In this document: piece by piece, positions 8,999 to 17,661 of the stretch | Layout: every line of letters begins with the position of its first letter | Numbering within the stretch: the first letter of the stretch is position 1 | Assembly: GCA_014872805.1 (NCBI GenBank) | Contig: WKFN01000005.1 | Coordinates: forward strand, 1 to 64,000 | Direction of reading: 5' to 3' | DNA: 64,000 nt | DNA from: Opacimonas sp014872805 | GTDB taxonomy: Bacteria > Pseudomonadota > Gammaproteobacteria > Enterobacterales > Alteromonadaceae | Program-made: the position numbers and the translations under genes | Notes under the pieces: model-generated | What the model was told of the DNA's origin: nothing | The model's input: the letters and a program-made list of their open reading frames with translations, nothing else | Database searches by the model: none

Positions 8999-10936
8999 AT
9001 GACTGATACTGTGGAACCTCAAGGCACACAACAAGAAACACACGGTTTTCAAACCGAAGTAAAACAGCTTTTACAACTGATGATCCACTCTTTGTATTCA
9101 AACAAAGAGATCTTTTTGCGTGAGTTAGTTTCTAACGCCGCCGACGCAGCGGATAAGTTGCGTTTTAAAGCATTATCGAATGACGCGTTGTACGAAAACG
9201 ACGGTGATTTGCACGTTAAAGTTTCTGCTGATAAAGACGCTGGTACCGTCACCATTGAAGACAACGGTATCGGTATGTCTCGAGATGAGGTCATTGCCAA
9301 TCTAGGTACCATTGCCAAGTCAGGCACTAAAGAATTTTTCTCTAATTTATCGGGCGACCAAGCGAAAGATTCTCAGTTGATTGGTCAATTTGGTGTCGGT
9401 TTTTACTCTGCATTTATTGTGGCTGAAGAAGTCGTTGTACGCACTCGTGCCGCTGGCGCAGATGCGTCTGAAGGGGTGGAATGGACCTCAAAAGGCGAAG
9501 GTGAATTCACTCTTGCACAAATCGACAAGCCTACCCGTGGTACCCAAATCATCTTGAAATTGCGTGAAGCAGAAAAAGACTTTGCGGATGATTGGCGCTT
9601 GCGTTCAATCATCACCAAATATTCTGACCACATTTCGATTCCGGTACAGATGTTTAAAGAAGAAGTACCAGAGCAAGATCCAATTGAAGAAGGCGGCGAA
9701 AAAATCCCAGCGGTACCTGCGCATTGGGAAGCCATCAACAAAGCCGAAGCACTGTGGACTCGTGACAAAGGCGATATCTCAGAAGATGAGTATAAAGAGT
9801 TCTATAAACACGTTTCGCATGATTATAGCGATCCATTGACTTGGTCACACAACAAAGTGGAAGGTAAAACGGAATATACGTCATTATTGTATATCCCAAG
9901 TAAAGCACCATTTGATTTGTACAATCGTGAGCATAAACACGGCTTGAAACTATATGTGCAGCGCGTGTTTATCATGGATGACGCTGAGCAATTCATGCCA
10001 AGCTATCTGCGCTTTGTCAAAGGTCTATTGGATTCTAATGACTTGCCATTGAACGTATCGCGTGAGATTTTACAAGATAACAAAGTCACGCAATCAATGC
10101 GTCAAGGCTGTACTAAGAAAGTATTGCAAATGCTTGAGCGCATGGCGAAGAATAATCCAGAAGACTACACCAAGTTCTACGCAGAGTTTGGTAATGTACT
10201 CAAAGAAGGCCCAGCAGAAGACTTCTCGAACAAAGAGAAAATCGCTGGACTATTGCGTTTTGCCTCAACACATACTGATTCTGATGCGCCAACGGTATCG
10301 CTTGCTGATTACCTTGAGCGAATGGGCGAAGATCAAGATAAGATTTATTATGTGGTGGCGGATTCTTATCAAGCCGCTAAGACCAGCCCGCATCTTGAAA
10401 TCTTCAAGAAGAAAGGCATTGAGGTCTTACTCATGTCTGAGCGCATCGATGAATGGTTGATGTCGCATTTGACTGAGTTCAATGAAAAGCAGTTCAAATC
10501 CATTGCACAAGGTTCATTAGATGAGTTGGATTCTGAAGAAGATAAGAAGGCCAAAGAAGCAGCTGAAAAAGAAGTCGAAGGTGTATTAGATCGCATCAAA
10601 ACCGCTTTAGGCAGTAAAGTCAAAGAAGTCAAATTTACTCATCGTCTAACGGAATCGCCAGCTGTGATTGTCGCCGATGATAACGGTATGACGACGCAAA
10701 TGATGAAGTTAATGCAAGCGGCGGGTCAGCCAGTACCTGAAGTTGAATATCACTTTGAACTGAACCCTGAACACGAATTAGTCAAATACATCGCAGATGT
10801 ACAAGATGAGGAACTTTTCAAGCAATGGTCTGAGGTGTTGTTTGACCAGGCAGCTTTATCAGAGCAAGGTAGCTTAAAAGATCCTGCTAGCTTTGTGAAA
10901 AACGTCAATAGCCTCCTGCTAAAAGCAGCTAAGTAA
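8999..10936 (+). CDS. htpG: molecular chaperone HtpG (Hsp90)
   Basis: HtpG is the bacterial Hsp90, an ATP-driven cytosolic chaperone. The 645-residue product has the N-terminal GHKL ATPase with NKEIFLRELVSNAADA and the DNGIGMSRDE box, the middle domain with LPLNVSREILQ, and a C-terminal dimerisation region. An AGGAGA ribosome site precedes the ATG. The gene has its own sigma32-type promoter upstream and a hairpin terminator after the stop, so it is probably transcribed alone. Confidence 0.98.
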   Translation: MTDTVEPQGTQQETHGFQTEVKQLLQLMIHSLYSNKEIFLRELVSNAADAADKLRFKALSNDALYENDGDLHVKVSADKDAGTVTIEDNGIGMSRDEVIANLGTIAKSGTKEFFSNLSGDQAKDSQLIGQFGVGFYSAFIVAEEVVVRTRAAGADASEGVEWTSKGEGEFTLAQIDKPTRGTQIILKLREAEKDFADDWRLRSIITKYSDHISIPVQMFKEEVPEQDPIEEGGEKIPAVPAHWEAINKAEALWTRDKGDISEDEYKEFYKHVSHDYSDPLTWSHNKVEGKTEYTSLLYIPSKAPFDLYNREHKHGLKLYVQRVFIMDDAEQFMPSYLRFVKGLLDSNDLPLNVSREILQDNKVTQSMRQGCTKKVLQMLERMAKNNPEDYTKFYAEFGNVLKEGPAEDFSNKEKIAGLLRFASTHTDSDAPTVSLADYLERMGEDQDKIYYVVADSYQAAKTSPHLEIFKKKGIEVLLMSERIDEWLMSHLTEFNEKQFKSIAQGSLDELDSEEDKKAKEAAEKEVEGVLDRIKTALGSKVKEVKFTHRLTESPAVIVADDNGMTTQMMKLMQAAGQPVPEVEYHFELNPEHELVKYIADVQDEELFKQWSEVLFDQAALSEQGSLKDPASFVKNVNSLLLKAAK

Positions 10937-10956
10937 GCGACGTTTGATCCCCCTTG

Positions 10957-10991
10957 AGCGGATGTCTTGAAAAAGGCATCCGCTTTTTTGT
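10957..10991 (+). terminator. htpG terminator
   Basis: AGCGGATG (10957-10964) pairs with CATCCGCT (10977-10984) and is followed by a run of T, just after htpG. Confidence 0.85.
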
Positions 10992-11103
10992 TACCGATTA
11001 GTCGTAAGAATGCGGATTGATACCCACTTAGGGTTGCAACCATTCCGTTAGTTGGGTAACTTTACCCTTATTATTTTTTAAAATTACAAATGGAGGATGC
11101 ACC

Positions 11104-11748
11104 ATGCGCATCGTATTATTAGGCGCACCTGGCGCGGGTAAGGGAACTCAAGCTCAGTTCTTAATGGACAAATATGGTATTCCACAGATTTCAACGGGTG
11201 ACATGTTGCGTTCGGCTATCAAAGCTGGCACAGAAATGGGGCTAGCGGCAAAGAAAGTGATGGATGCGGGGCAGTTGGTATCGGATGACATCATCATCGG
11301 TTTGGTCAAAGAGCGCATTGCACAAGAAGATTGTGCCAATGGTTTCTTACTTGATGGCTTCCCTCGCACTATTCCTCAAGCAGATGCGATGAAAGACGCA
11401 GGCGTAGCGGTTGATTTTTGTCTTGAGTTTGATGTACCGGACGATGTGATTGTTGAGCGCATGGGTGGTCGTCGTGTTCACGCAGCTTCTGGTCGCGTTT
11501 ATCATGTCGTGTACAATCCACCTAAAGTGGAAGGTAAAGACGATGAAACCGGTGAGGATTTGATGATCCGTGATGATGATAAAGAAGCGACTGTGCGTGA
11601 ACGTCTTGGTATTTATCACACTACCACTAAGCCGCTTGTAGAGTATTACACAGCTGAAGCGGACGCAGGTAACTGTAAATACTTCAAGCTTGACGGTACG
11701 CAACCTGTGGATGCAGTCAGCCAACAGTTAGCAGAATTACTGGGTTAA
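11104..11748 (+). CDS. adk: adenylate kinase
   Basis: Adk interconverts ATP plus AMP and two ADP. The 214-residue protein has the P-loop GAPGAGKGTQ (7-16), the GFPRTIPQ AMP site, and a long LID without zinc cysteines, which is the E. coli-like form. A GGAGG ribosome site lies upstream of the ATG. It follows htpG as in many relatives. Confidence 0.98.
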   Translation: MRIVLLGAPGAGKGTQAQFLMDKYGIPQISTGDMLRSAIKAGTEMGLAAKKVMDAGQLVSDDIIIGLVKERIAQEDCANGFLLDGFPRTIPQADAMKDAGVAVDFCLEFDVPDDVIVERMGGRRVHAASGRVYHVVYNPPKVEGKDDETGEDLMIRDDDKEATVRERLGIYHTTTKPLVEYYTAEADAGNCKYFKLDGTQPVDAVSQQLAELLG

Positions 11749-11770
11749 TTATTTAATTAATCATAAGTCA

Positions 11771-11807
11771 AAAAAAAGAGCCGTCTACTACAGATGGCTC
11801 TTTTTTT
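11771..11807. terminator. bidirectional terminator between adk and msrAB
   Basis: A 10-bp stem (11777-11786 with 11792-11801, one G-T pair) is flanked by a run of A on one side and T on the other, so it can stop transcription from both convergent genes. Confidence 0.88.
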
Positions 11808-11840
11808 GTGGGTGAATGATAGGCAAAACCGTTTTTCAAG

Positions 11841-13184
11841 TTAACTGGCTCTCGGACGAAACTCCAAAACCGTCGCATTAATGCAGTAGCGCGGTTTGCC
11901 ATCAGGGCCATCATCGAACACATGACCTAGATGAATCCCTGATTTAGCCGCTTTAATTTCATTACGGACCATGCCGTAGGACAAATCTTGATGATAGGTG
12001 ACGCTATCCTTCACTGCTTCAGTAAAAGACAACCAGCCAGACCCCGAGTTAAATTGATAATCGGTATCAAACAGAGGCGCTCCGGATAAGGTATCGATGA
12101 ATACGCCTTCACCGACATTTTTAAACTCTTCATATTGTCGGCAAAAACGCGCATCTGTACCTTTGTTAAATGCCACATCAAACGCCTCACTATCGCCTAG
12201 CTTAAAGGCTCCGAGTAATTGATAAAATTTATCCGGCGCGACATAGCCTTGAACGCCGTGGACTTCCTTACCATCTTGCATAAATAGCAAGGTCGGTGTC
12301 GCCCAGGTTGGGCTTTTAACGGTTAAGCCTTCGAGTTGTTCAGCGCGACGGAAATGCATCGGTATAGAGCCCTGATACGCATCTGCGACATCCGCTTTAA
12401 ACTTATCACAATACGGACAGTCGGGAGAATCAATGACAACAATGTGTTGTCCTAGTAATAAGGCTTGGTTATCTATTTTGGCAACGTGCACGGCGGTACC
12501 GTCAAAGCGCACGCCGGTGGAGTGATCTGGGCAATAGCCATTTGGGTTTTTGGCAATGTAGTCTTGGTGGTATTCTTCAGCAGGGTGAAACGCATCCAGT
12601 GCTTTGATTTGCGTTTGAATTGCCCCATAACCCGCAGCAGTGAGCAAAGGTTGAAACGCTTGAGTGACCTCAGAGGCGATAGCTTTTTGCGCCTCATTGG
12701 CATATAAAATGGTCGAGCGATATTGGGTACCTATGTCATTACCTTGGCGATTTGTCTGAGTCGGATCGTGCATTTCATAAAAGGCTTTGAGCAAGGTTTC
12801 CGCGCTGATTTGCGAGGGGTTGTATTCGATTTGAATGACTTCCGCGTAATTGTCTTCATTAAATCGATGTTTTGCTTGTGTGATGTTGCGATAGGTCGGA
12901 GCAAAGCCGCGACCATCTGCATAACCAGAGACGACATTAATCACGCCTGGCATAGCCTCAAAGCGCTTCTCCGCCCCCCAAAAACAGCCGAGTCCCAGTA
13001 CTAAGGTGTCGGAGTCGATACTCATAGGCAAATCAGTGTCTATGGTGATTTGCTTTATTTTTGAAGCGTCGTGGCTTTGTGCGTTCATAGCAACAGAAGA
13101 CGTGCTTTGTGCCGCTGGTATGCTTAACCATAAGACAAACACAGCAGCCACTGCGATGAATAGAATGAATAAAATCTTCTGCAT
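11841..13184 (-). CDS. msrAB: methionine sulfoxide reductase MsrA-thioredoxin-MsrB fusion
   Basis: This 447-residue protein should repair both S- and R-methionine sulfoxide. Order of parts: N-terminal hydrophobic anchor or signal (about 4-25); MsrA with catalytic GCFWG (Cys67) and NGYCPD (Cys218); a thioredoxin-like segment with CPYC (Cys256, Cys259) and a cis-Pro-type ATPTLLF motif; then MsrB ending in RYCINATVLEF (catalytic Cys434). The MsrB part lacks both zinc CxxC pairs: the usual position before GAPLF reads IDTLS. The N-terminal segment points to a periplasmic site. The built-in CPYC domain may supply reducing power or receive it from a membrane partner, which is inference. Length is well above a plain MsrA-MsrB fusion. 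Confidence 0.92.
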   Translation of the reverse strand: MQKILFILFIAVAAVFVLWLSIPAAQSTSSVAMNAQSHDASKIKQITIDTDLPMSIDSDTLVLGLGCFWGAEKRFEAMPGVINVVSGYADGRGFAPTYRNITQAKHRFNEDNYAEVIQIEYNPSQISAETLLKAFYEMHDPTQTNRQGNDIGTQYRSTILYANEAQKAIASEVTQAFQPLLTAAGYGAIQTQIKALDAFHPAEEYHQDYIAKNPNGYCPDHSTGVRFDGTAVHVAKIDNQALLLGQHIVVIDSPDCPYCDKFKADVADAYQGSIPMHFRRAEQLEGLTVKSPTWATPTLLFMQDGKEVHGVQGYVAPDKFYQLLGAFKLGDSEAFDVAFNKGTDARFCRQYEEFKNVGEGVFIDTLSGAPLFDTDYQFNSGSGWLSFTEAVKDSVTYHQDLSYGMVRNEIKAAKSGIHLGHVFDDGPDGKPRYCINATVLEFRPRAS

Positions 13185-13287
13185 ATCAAAATTCCTCTAC
13201 TAGGTTTAATAGTAAAGACAGTTGTAAATGGTCTTTTATTTCATTACAGTTCAACAAAATAATAAGATCGCAATTGAAGGAAAATCT

Positions 13288-13683
13288 ATGTCACTTCCCA
13301 TAACCGGCTTTTACACTAGTATCTTAGGTATCGTCCTCGTCTATTTATCCATCCTCGTGATTCGCGAACGACGCTCTGGCCGTGTCAGCCTTGGCGATGG
13401 CAATGTGGAAGAACTACCTTATTTACAACGCACCTCCAGAGCCTTCGGTAATTTTACCGAATATGTTCCGATGGCTGTGTTATTGCTGGCAATTGCCGAA
13501 CTCAATGCAATCAATGATTATGTTTTGCACGGCTGCGCCATGTTACTCGTATTTGGACGCTTAGCACACGCTTATGGTTTGCGTCATCACCCAGGGCCAT
13601 CATGGCAACGTGTGTGGGGTATGCTAGCGACCTTTACCTGCATTGTGATATTGGCTATAGGTAACATAGTTATATTATATTGA
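13288..13683 (+). CDS. MAPEG family membrane protein
   Basis: The 131-residue product has about four membrane segments and the MAPEG layout, with RTSRAFGNFTEYVPMAVLLL and the later GRLAHAYG motif typical of the glutathione-associated family. The frame is open from 13228, but the ATG at 13288 has a GAAGGAAA ribosome site and begins directly at the first membrane helix, so it is preferred. Its substrate is unknown. It converges with the membrane protein gene on the other strand, leaving no gap. Confidence 0.85.
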   Translation: MSLPITGFYTSILGIVLVYLSILVIRERRSGRVSLGDGNVEELPYLQRTSRAFGNFTEYVPMAVLLLAIAELNAINDYVLHGCAMLLVFGRLAHAYGLRHHPGPSWQRVWGMLATFTCIVILAIGNIVILY

Positions 13684-14694
13684 TCACTCATAGGTGTAGC
13701 GACATTTTGCTACGCGATAGGAGTAGCCTAATGGTGACTCTTCGCTTTGTGCAATAAGTAAAATCGAAAAATCATCGAGGATAACCGTTCGTTCATTATC
13801 TGCTTTTTGACACATACTATTAGGATATGCCTCGAGATGATAGATAAACGTAGCGATCGCTTGATCAATGAATTGAGCTTTGGCTTGAATGTCCTCAAGT
13901 TGCTCTAATCCGACCTCATCTTGTTCTATATTGGCCAGAGAGAGCTCAACTGGTTGCTCTTGCTCAGTGCCAATCTCGAATTGTATTCCATTGGTATCTA
14001 GGGAACTTGCGAGGTATGGGGTGATGATGGTTATCAGTCCGGATAAAACAATCGGAATCAAAATAATGCGAAACAGCATGGTGATCACCGCATTTTGGGT
14101 GTCTTCCCAATGGACTTTTAACTGAATGCCAAACAGTTTGAGAGGCAAACTCAAAAAGAGCCATAAATTGGCGAGTATCAGACCCACTAAAAATATCAAA
14201 ATTTGACTCACTGCGATCCAAAATGGCATCAATACCAAAGTGGTAAAACCCAATGTAAAGACAAACGGGGTAGGTTCGACGCCTGTGATTTGATTGATTT
14301 TGAGTGCGGCGAAAGCCAGAGCGAGATTTGCGGTACTGGCGTATAAAATCAAAATAAGGCTTTTACCAATGGTCGTCGCCCAAACTTTTTGAAATAGGTT
14401 GAGAAGCTCTCGAATCAATCCAGTAAACGCAAATAACATGGTTGCGATGAGAGTGCTATTGCCATCATCAAAGATAGACAGCACTAGGCATATCATGGCT
14501 GAAAAATACAATAGTTGAGACGGCGTATATTGTTTTGCCCAGCGCACAAACGACAAGTCGGCGATAAACAGCTTGATGTGCGTTACAAGGTCAGTCAATC
14601 GCTCCTGTAAGCGGCTCAGCCATTGAAAAGATGGAGTAGGAGATGACGGTTGTGGCAACATGATTTTGTTCAAGCTTTTATTTTTATCCATCAT
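13684..14694 (-). CDS. multi-pass membrane protein of unknown function
   Basis: I do not recognise this 336-residue protein. It has a soluble N-terminal stretch, then at least five hydrophobic segments (for example LLYFSAMICLVLSIF, SLILILYASTANLALAFAAL and a long 45-residue hydrophobic block), and an acidic C-terminal domain of about 110 residues with two Cys (PNSMCQKAD and VAKCRYTYE). The frame opens at 14757, but that start would lie beyond the Hsp20 terminator (14713-14741); the ATG at 14694 is therefore chosen. It may be read from its own promoter or by leakage from the Hsp20 gene. Confidence 0.7.
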   Translation of the reverse strand: MMDKNKSLNKIMLPQPSSPTPSFQWLSRLQERLTDLVTHIKLFIADLSFVRWAKQYTPSQLLYFSAMICLVLSIFDDGNSTLIATMLFAFTGLIRELLNLFQKVWATTIGKSLILILYASTANLALAFAALKINQITGVEPTPFVFTLGFTTLVLMPFWIAVSQILIFLVGLILANLWLFLSLPLKLFGIQLKVHWEDTQNAVITMLFRIILIPIVLSGLITIITPYLASSLDTNGIQFEIGTEQEQPVELSLANIEQDEVGLEQLEDIQAKAQFIDQAIATFIYHLEAYPNSMCQKADNERTVILDDFSILLIAQSEESPLGYSYRVAKCRYTYE

Positions 14695-14712
14695 AACATA
14701 GGTTGGGATGGA

Positions 14713-14741
14713 TAAAAAAATGCCCGCATGAAGCGGGCATT
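14713..14741 (-). terminator. terminator of the small heat-shock gene
   Basis: On the minus strand AATGCCCGC, loop TTCAT, then GCGGGCATT forms a perfect 9-bp stem followed by TTTTTATCC. It lies 36 bp after the Hsp20 stop. Confidence 0.9.
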
Positions 14742-14776
14742 GATTTGGGGGAAACATACATGAATGTGAAGAGTGT

Positions 14777-15217
14777 TTAGTTCTCGATTAAGCGCGAACC
14801 AATCTCGATTTTGCGTGGCTTTTCAGCCTCAGGAATAATGCGCTCTAAGTCAATGTGTAATAGGCCATGTTCCATATCCGCAGCTAAGACTTTGACGTTG
14901 TCGCCAAGTTGGAACTTGCGCTCAAAACTGCGCTCTGAAATGCCTTTGTGCAAGAATTTACGTTCGGCTTCGTCTTTTGGCGCGTCGTTTTTGCCAGAGA
15001 CGATGAGTGTATTTTCTTGTACAGTAATCTCAATGTTGTCTTGACTAAATCCAGCAACGGCCATCGTGATGCGATATTTATCATCACCCAACAATTCAAT
15101 GTTGTACGGGGGATAGCTGGCTTGTTTTTCGTTGCGAGTTGCAGCATCTACTAATGCGGCTAAGTGGTCAGAACCGATAAATGAACGGTAAAGTGGAGAT
15201 AAATCGATGGTTCTCAT
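14777..15217 (-). CDS. ibpA: Hsp20 family small heat-shock protein
   Basis: The 146-residue product fits the IbpA/IbpB class of small heat-shock proteins, which hold unfolding proteins in the cytosol. It begins MRTIDLSPLYRSFIGSD, has the YPPYNIE and AVAGFSQDNIEI alpha-crystallin strands, and ends with LERIIPEAEKPRKIEI. Two close starts are possible: ATG at 15223 and ATG at 15217; the second matches the family N-terminus and has an AAGGA site 7 bases upstream. Expression is probably controlled twice, by a sigma32-type promoter at 15369-15396 and by a ROSE-like hairpin that hides the ribosome site. Confidence 0.93.
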   Translation of the reverse strand: MRTIDLSPLYRSFIGSDHLAALVDAATRNEKQASYPPYNIELLGDDKYRITMAVAGFSQDNIEITVQENTLIVSGKNDAPKDEAERKFLHKGISERSFERKFQLGDNVKVLAADMEHGLLHIDLERIIPEAEKPRKIEIGSRLIEN

Positions 15218-15220
15218 AGT

Positions 15221-15245
15221 CATATCCTTCCTATTAAGCAATATG
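15221..15245 (-). promoter_or_regulatory. ROSE-like RNA thermometer hairpin
   Basis: In the Hsp20 leader RNA, UUGCU faces AGGAA across a UAAU loop; the pairing leaves the G opposite G that marks ROSE elements. Outside it, CAUA/UAUG (or CAUAU/AUAUG) pairs close the helix, with GGA bulged. The hairpin sequesters the AGGAAGGA ribosome site and the AUG at 15223. This is the known arrangement of ibpA-type ROSE thermometers, seen here by eye only. Confidence 0.7.
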
Positions 15246-15368
15246 TAAAGTGTTAAATTGTGTGCCCCGGTGTGTTAACCACGTCTCTTTTAAGACCTAT
15301 GTGCGCTAACTCGGCGGCGTTTGTTACCATGTTGGTAAGTCGGCCTCTGTTGAGCACCGACAATTACT

Positions 15369-15396
15369 ATTTAGGGACTATGAAAAATTCTTCAAG
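15369..15396 (-). promoter_or_regulatory. sigma32-type promoter of the small heat-shock gene
   Basis: Read on the minus strand, CTTGAAG (15396-15390) and CCCTAAAT (15376-15369) are 13 bp apart, matching the sigma32 pattern and the same spacing seen at htpG. The -35 box overlaps the last codons of the SemiSWEET gene. It would give a leader of about 145 bases carrying the ROSE-like hairpin. Confidence 0.78.
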
Positions 15397-15679
15397 GGGT
15401 TTCTGTGATTTTTTTTGCAAAAAATGTGTGTTTCACTTTTAGAGCCAGAATAATACCGGCTAAAGTAAAGGTGATCACGTTTGCGATAATCATCGGCCAA
15501 TCCATTAATACCACGCCGTAGAGTAACCAGCACAACACGCCAAAGGTAAAGACCGAATACATGCCGATCGACAAACTTTCAGTGTCGTTGGTTTTGATGA
15601 CTTTGATTGCCTGTGGCAAGAAAGACATGGAGGTACAGGCTGCGGCAACATAGCCGATGTAAAAGACGTATTCTGACAT
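15392..15679 (-). CDS. SemiSWEET-type (PQ-loop) sugar transporter
   Basis: The 95-residue protein has three membrane segments, the size and topology of bacterial SemiSWEETs, which work as dimers for sugar passage. The PQ motif occurs in SFLPQAIKVIKTND (about 20-33), followed by SLSIGMYSVFTFGVLCWLLYG. An AGGACA site precedes the ATG. The 3' end overlaps the -35 box of the downstream heat-shock promoter. The sugar is not predictable from the sequence. Confidence 0.88.
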   Translation of the reverse strand: MSEYVFYIGYVAAACTSMSFLPQAIKVIKTNDTESLSIGMYSVFTFGVLCWLLYGVVLMDWPMIIANVITFTLAGIILALKVKHTFFAKKITETP

Positions 15680-15799
15680 AAAGTGTCCTCAAATATAAAT
15701 CGCTTAAACGATTAAGTTAAACGCTATTCATCATAGCGCATTTTCTATAAGTCGTCATTAAATGCTGTGAATGAATAGGTATTCAGATACAATTCCAGT

Positions 15800-16786
15800 A
15801 TGAAAATTGAAGACATATCATCATTATTGTCACGTCGTTTAGGTCTTAACAAGTCGCAGATTCGAGACATAAACATCGTACAAAGCCTGTGGAGTGGCTA
15901 CGGGGCGATTGTGCGTTTTGTGCAAAATGATACACCTATCATAGCCAAGCTCGTCAATACCCAAGCTATGCCGCACCACCCCCGCGGATGGGCAGGGCAA
16001 ACCTCGCATGAGCGTAAGCTTTCATCGTTTATCAACGAGCAGACCTTTTATCAAAGCCACGCGTCTGACTTGCAAGACGTTGCTGCTGTGCCACAGTGGT
16101 TGGATACCATGAATAGTGCTGAGGCGATGGTAATGCTGTTGCAAGATGTCGATGCTGCTGGATATGACCAGCGCTATCATCAACTGAATGATACGCGGTT
16201 TACACAATGCCTAGATTGGCTAGCCAGTTTTCACGCGTATTTTTTGCTGCATCCGTGGGAGCAAACATTGTGGTCGCGCGGCAATTATTGGCACCTCGCT
16301 ACGCGTCAAGATGAGTATGCCACTATGGTTAAAGGTGAATTAAAACAAAAAGCACAGGCGTTAGATAATGTTCTTATGAATGCACGATACCAAACGCTTT
16401 TACACGGTGATGCCAAAGTCGCGAATTTCTGTTTTAGTGATGAAGATTGTTTAGCGCTTGATTTTCAATATGTGGGCGCGGGCGTTGGCGTGGTGGATGT
16501 CATGTATTTTCTTGGAAGTTGCTTGACGGAAAGCGAGCTTGAGGTGACAGCTGACGCTGCGTTTGATACGTATTTCGCGGCATTAAAAAATGCCTTGCCT
16601 GAACAATACATCGTCAACCACTGGAACACGCTGGAAAGTGAATGGCGCACTTTAATCCCCATCGCTTGGGCGGATTTTTCGCGCTTTTTAGAAGGGTGGT
16701 CGCCTAGCCACCCTAAGTTGCATGGTTACAGCGCTAGGCAAACACAACAGGGACTGGATGTATTAGTTCATTACTCCATGCCGTAG
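15800..16786 (+). CDS. kinase-like phosphotransferase (ecdysteroid/choline kinase-like)
   Basis: The 328-residue product has an aminoglycoside/choline phosphotransferase fold. The catalytic loop HGDAKVANF (202-210) and metal-binding DFQYVGAG (221-228) are intact, and the YLGS-like stretch VDVMYFLGSC follows as in EcKinase-like families. The N-terminal lysine region (IIAKLV) could bind ATP. Substrate is unknown; a small hydroxylated metabolite is the safe description. It converges with a gene of unknown function. Confidence 0.8.
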   Translation: MKIEDISSLLSRRLGLNKSQIRDINIVQSLWSGYGAIVRFVQNDTPIIAKLVNTQAMPHHPRGWAGQTSHERKLSSFINEQTFYQSHASDLQDVAAVPQWLDTMNSAEAMVMLLQDVDAAGYDQRYHQLNDTRFTQCLDWLASFHAYFLLHPWEQTLWSRGNYWHLATRQDEYATMVKGELKQKAQALDNVLMNARYQTLLHGDAKVANFCFSDEDCLALDFQYVGAGVGVVDVMYFLGSCLTESELEVTADAAFDTYFAALKNALPEQYIVNHWNTLESEWRTLIPIAWADFSRFLEGWSPSHPKLHGYSARQTQQGLDVLVHYSMP

Positions 16787-16874
16787 GCGCGGATCATGGA
16801 GTAGGGATAGCTGTCCGGTAAGGTCGAGACTTCATCCAACGCTTGCCACTGCGCATGAATGGTCTTTATGGTAT
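16771..16874 (-). pseudogene. coding-like tail out of frame with the next gene
   Basis: On the minus strand an open stretch of about 34 codons ends at a TAA (16773-16771) and reads ...TIHAQWQALDEVSTLP then DSYPYSMIRAYGME. It looks like the true C-terminus of a protein but has no start and lies out of frame just after the stop of the 221-residue gene upstream. Either that gene has suffered a frameshift near its end or this is debris of another gene. It overlaps the end of the convergent kinase-like gene. Confidence 0.45.
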
Positions 16875-17540
16875 TCAGCTTCGATCAGGCAACTCATTAC
16901 TAATATTCAACAGAGCCAAGCGTTCAGTCTCATGTTCGGTAAACGGCGCGTCGTAATTTTCTTTGTTCAGACAAATTAAGTGGTCTTTGTTTTGGCTAAA
17001 GCGTTTGTTAATGGCTTTTAGCTGTGCAAAATAATCCGAGACTGATACGTCAAAATAGTTAAACACATTGGTTTGATTGGGTAAAAACAACAAGTCACTA
17101 TCAAGGTTTGCCATTAGGTCGGCGTGTTTAAAGACCGCTTGAGATTTGCTGAAACAGGGGGAAGTACTGCGCAATACGGCGGCATTCGGGATCGCCATCG
17201 CGCGCAGTTTGCCGTTAAAGGTTTGCCAGGTAATGCCACACAAGGTAATGCGAATTTCTGCAGTTTGCTCAGCAGTCTTTTTGAGTGTCATAGAGGGTGA
17301 GTTGCTGCTGGCAATGTCTTGCAAAATATCATGCACATCCTCGATGGAGAGCTTTTCATAGGTTACGGGACCACGCTGACTTTCAAAGCTTAATTTAATC
17401 GTATCGAACAAATACATTACTTCGCCGGTGTCTTGCCATAAAGACTTGTAGTGACTTTCCTCGTAGGCTTTGGCGAGTATATCCGACGTATCTTGGGTTC
17501 TTGTGGCAGGGGGGAATAACTTGCTGAGTAGTTGCTTCAT
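16875..17540 (-). CDS. protein of unknown function, possibly shortened by a frameshift
   Basis: I do not recognise this 221-residue soluble protein. It has no signal peptide, starts MKQLLSKLFPPATRTQ, and contains the segments EVMYLFDTIKLSFES, ITLCGITWQTFNGKLRAM and NVFNYFDVSVSDYFAQL. It ends ISNELPDRS just before a coding-like tail in another frame (16771-16874), so the original protein may have been about 255 residues. A sequencing error is the simplest alternative. Confidence 0.6.
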   Translation of the reverse strand: MKQLLSKLFPPATRTQDTSDILAKAYEESHYKSLWQDTGEVMYLFDTIKLSFESQRGPVTYEKLSIEDVHDILQDIASSNSPSMTLKKTAEQTAEIRITLCGITWQTFNGKLRAMAIPNAAVLRSTSPCFSKSQAVFKHADLMANLDSDLLFLPNQTNVFNYFDVSVSDYFAQLKAINKRFSQNKDHLICLNKENYDAPFTEHETERLALLNISNELPDRS

Positions 17541-17661
17541 ACTGGCTTAGTTTCAATTTGAATTAATTTATATACGTAAGAATGTCCGAAAATGAGCAAT
17601 CGCAAACTAAAGTCTATATGTCCTCATTGGACTCTATTTCAGGCGAATGTCAGCGCTAGGT

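Noticed and set aside
9403..9768. 121-codon minus-strand frame inside htpG
   Set aside because: It lies wholly inside a strongly conserved gene and is a shadow frame.
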